From: Psychromicrobium silvestre
GTDB taxonomy: Bacteria; Actinomycetota; Actinomycetes; Actinomycetales; Micrococcaceae
Direction: 5' to 3'
Assembly (NCBI RefSeq): GCF_013408295.1
Contig: NZ_JACBYQ010000002.1
Location: forward strand, 186,001-250,000
Length of the DNA: 64,000 nt
The notes under the pieces were generated by a model. The model was not told the DNA's origin. It did not search any database and saw only the letters and a program-made list of their open reading frames with translations. This document shows, piece after piece, positions 62,484 through 64,000 of the stretch (positions within the stretch are counted from its first letter, which is position 1; every line of letters begins with the position of its first letter). A program made the translations under genes and the position numbers.

Positions 62484-63065
62484 CTAACGATGCCGCTCCC
62501 CGGTCTCAGTTGTGGGAAGGGCAGCAGCAGTTAGAGCCTTTTCAAGTGCCACTAGATGTTCGGGAGCCGCTCTGAGCTCTCGGAGCCCCCGGTTCGTGAG
62601 ATAGCTCCCCTCCCCCAACTGGAACCCAGTACCTCCGCGCTCACGGCTTGCGGTCAGTGCATGCCGTGGCTGCCAGCTTTCCACCTCGTACCAGGTCACT
62701 GGCCCTGCTGGCAGCTCATGTCCGGACTCCTCCAACTGGAACCCAAATCCCTGAGCCGAAGGTGTGACCACCCCGTTAGCCCAACGCTCGCTCAGCGAAT
62801 CCTTCATCGCACCTGGGCTCCGAATTGCAGCCTGGAACCGCCCATCCTTGGCCAGCAAAGCTATATTTCTACGCTGCTTCCGATGCGCCGAATACCAGAT
62901 AGCGGTCCAAAGAAACGCGCTAAGAACAGCTTGCCCGGCCAGACTGATGGGCTTTCCGCCGAATACCAAACCCACCAGGAAGTACACCAGAGCGAAAGCC
63001 AAGCCGAAAAGCGTGAAGTACAGCGCCGGTCGTTGATTCGCAGTACGGCGTAAACCCCGAAACAT
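62484..63065 (-). CDS. Membrane protein of unknown function
   Basis: A 193-residue protein: two membrane segments (about 15-35 and 43-60), a basic loop (SAHRKQRRNI), then a soluble cytoplasmic domain with a PH-like beta pattern (TWYEVESWQPRHALTAS, GFQLGEGSYLTNRGLRELRAAP). No family recognised. It lies 17 bases after purC on the same strand and may be co-transcribed with it. Confidence 0.7.
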   Translation of the reverse strand: MFRGLRRTANQRPALYFTLFGLAFALVYFLVGLVFGGKPISLAGQAVLSAFLWTAIWYSAHRKQRRNIALLAKDGRFQAAIRSPGAMKDSLSERWANGVVTPSAQGFGFQLEESGHELPAGPVTWYEVESWQPRHALTASRERGGTGFQLGEGSYLTNRGLRELRAAPEHLVALEKALTAAALPTTETGERHR

Positions 63066-63082
63066 CAGTCCTCCGCTGCTGC

Positions 63083-63958
63083 TTAGAAACGCTCGCCGGT
63101 CAGCCTCTCATAGGCTTCAATATAGCGAGCCCTAGTACGTTCGACGACGTCTTGCGGCAAGGCGGGCGGCTCACCGCTGCCATCCCATCCCGAAGCATCC
63201 GAGCGGAGCCAATCCCGGACATACTGCTTATCAAAGCTCGCTTGCGCCTGACCAGGATTCCAGAGCTGGGCATCCCAGAATCGCGAGGAGTCAGGCGTCA
63301 ATACCTCATCCCCTAAGGTCACAACACCCTGCGCATCAAGCCCAAATTCGAGCTTAGTATCGGCCAGAATGATGCCGCGTTGCCGAGCAATTTCCTCTGC
63401 TTGGCGGTAAACCTTCAGCGTCTCAGCCCGTAAGATCTCGGCGTAGTCCTGCCCCACGGTAGCCACCACGGTGGCAAAGTCCACGTTCTCATCGTGCTCG
63501 CCAACTTCAGCCTTTGCTGAAGGGGTAAAAATAGGCTCCGGAAGTCTGGAGCCGTCGGTAAGCCCGGCCGGAAGTGGTAATCCACAGACCGTCTGGCTAT
63601 TGCGGTACTCGACCAGCCCGGAGCCGGTCAGATAACCGCGAGCGATGCACTCCACCGGGAACATCTCTAGTTTCTTGCAGATCATCGCCCGCCCGGACAC
63701 CACTTCGGGAACGCCGTCTTCCACTGTGCTCGCCAGAACGTGATGAGGCGCCTCGAGCTGGGAGAACCACCAGAGACTCAGCTGCGTCAGGATGCGACCC
63801 TTGTCGGGAATTTCGCTACCGAGGACCTGATCGGCAGCGCTGATCCGGTCGGTGGCTACCACCAGCACGCGATCCTGGCCACCATCCTCCGGACGATACA
63901 GCTCACGAACTTTGCCCGAGTAGCTATGCTTCCAGCCGGGAATCTCTAGCGCGGTCAT
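63083..63958 (-). CDS. purC: Phosphoribosylaminoimidazole-succinocarboxamide synthase
   Basis: Joins CAIR and aspartate using ATP in purine synthesis (SAICAR synthetase). 291 residues. Motifs: YSGKVRELYRPEDG, VVATDRISAADQVLGSEIPDKGRILTQLSLWWF, VECIARGYLTGSGLVEYRNSQTVCG, GIILADTKLEFGLDAQGVVTLGDEVLTPDSSRFWD. GGAAGG lies six bases before the ATG. Just upstream a TGATG junction suggests that another gene, possibly purD, ends at its start codon, but only about 40 bases of it are in the window. Confidence 0.96.
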   Translation of the reverse strand: MTALEIPGWKHSYSGKVRELYRPEDGGQDRVLVVATDRISAADQVLGSEIPDKGRILTQLSLWWFSQLEAPHHVLASTVEDGVPEVVSGRAMICKKLEMFPVECIARGYLTGSGLVEYRNSQTVCGLPLPAGLTDGSRLPEPIFTPSAKAEVGEHDENVDFATVVATVGQDYAEILRAETLKVYRQAEEIARQRGIILADTKLEFGLDAQGVVTLGDEVLTPDSSRFWDAQLWNPGQAQASFDKQYVRDWLRSDASGWDGSGEPPALPQDVVERTRARYIEAYERLTGERF

Positions 63959-64000
63959 CAGATACCTTCCGTCCTTTGGCTGCTGGGGTGTCCGGGGATT

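Overview
The window comes from a chromosome of a high-GC Gram-positive bacterium, most likely Micrococcaceae (Arthrobacter/Renibacterium-like). The evidence is the gene order, the actinobacterial versions of Crp, MarP, the PolA-like polymerase and Ssd, and the GC-rich codon use of the housekeeping genes. The order helicase - Ssd - nth/CoA-pyrophosphatase - acs - MarP - Crp - penicillin-binding protein - metallophosphoesterase follows, from memory, the M. tuberculosis Rv3649-Rv3683 neighbourhood.

Layout. (1) 1-1927: 3' part of a DUF1998 DEAD/DEAH helicase. (2) 2116-7428: an accessory block holding a VC0807-like membrane protein, two divergent XRE regulators, a type VII secretion (T7SS) toxin cassette and a helicase-associated-domain protein. 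The cassette has two small WXG100/Lap-like partners, a 560-aa nuclease toxin, a YezG-type immunity protein and a further WXG100 protein. The block ends at an ssd gene that has lost its 3' half, and no Tad pilus genes are present, so the block probably replaced them. (3) 8322-30089: mostly conserved backbone: PolA-like polymerase, NUDIX/Nth, a membrane protein and acs, followed by a galactoside operon (oxidoreductase, ABC importer, GH42 beta-galactosidase, DeoR), then aroQ, MarP, Crp, NUDIX/RidA/DUF4177, a bifunctional PBP and a metallophosphoesterase. (4) 30086-46164: a partly AT-rich accessory island of secreted proteins. It holds seven intact or decayed DUF2690-type secreted-protein copies, a 2254-residue exported RHS protein with a transglycosylase-like domain and a coupled two-TM candidate immunity protein, and an operon of a Tat-exported protein, a DUF1906 glycosidase-like protein and a membrane protein. 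A duplicated 3' tail of the metallophosphoesterase gene lies inside it. A triple ACTTCCA box recurs upstream of the RHS gene and of DUF2690 genes. (5) 46161-51310: a luciferase-like oxidoreductase, a heterodimeric ABC exporter under a MarR-like palindrome, and tRNA-Pro(CGG). (6) 51389-59501: acyl-CoA dehydrogenase, acyl-CoA synthetase, MarR, enoyl-CoA hydratase, mmsB, 3-hydroxyisobutyryl-CoA hydrolase and mmsA, which together make a valine/branched-chain acyl-CoA degradation locus. (7) 59614-63958: a sugar transporter, two membrane proteins and purC.

The most unusual content is in regions 2 and 4. Both look like contact-dependent or secreted antagonism loci inserted at the two edges of an otherwise conserved block. 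No integrase, transposase, rRNA or CRISPR array was seen in the window.
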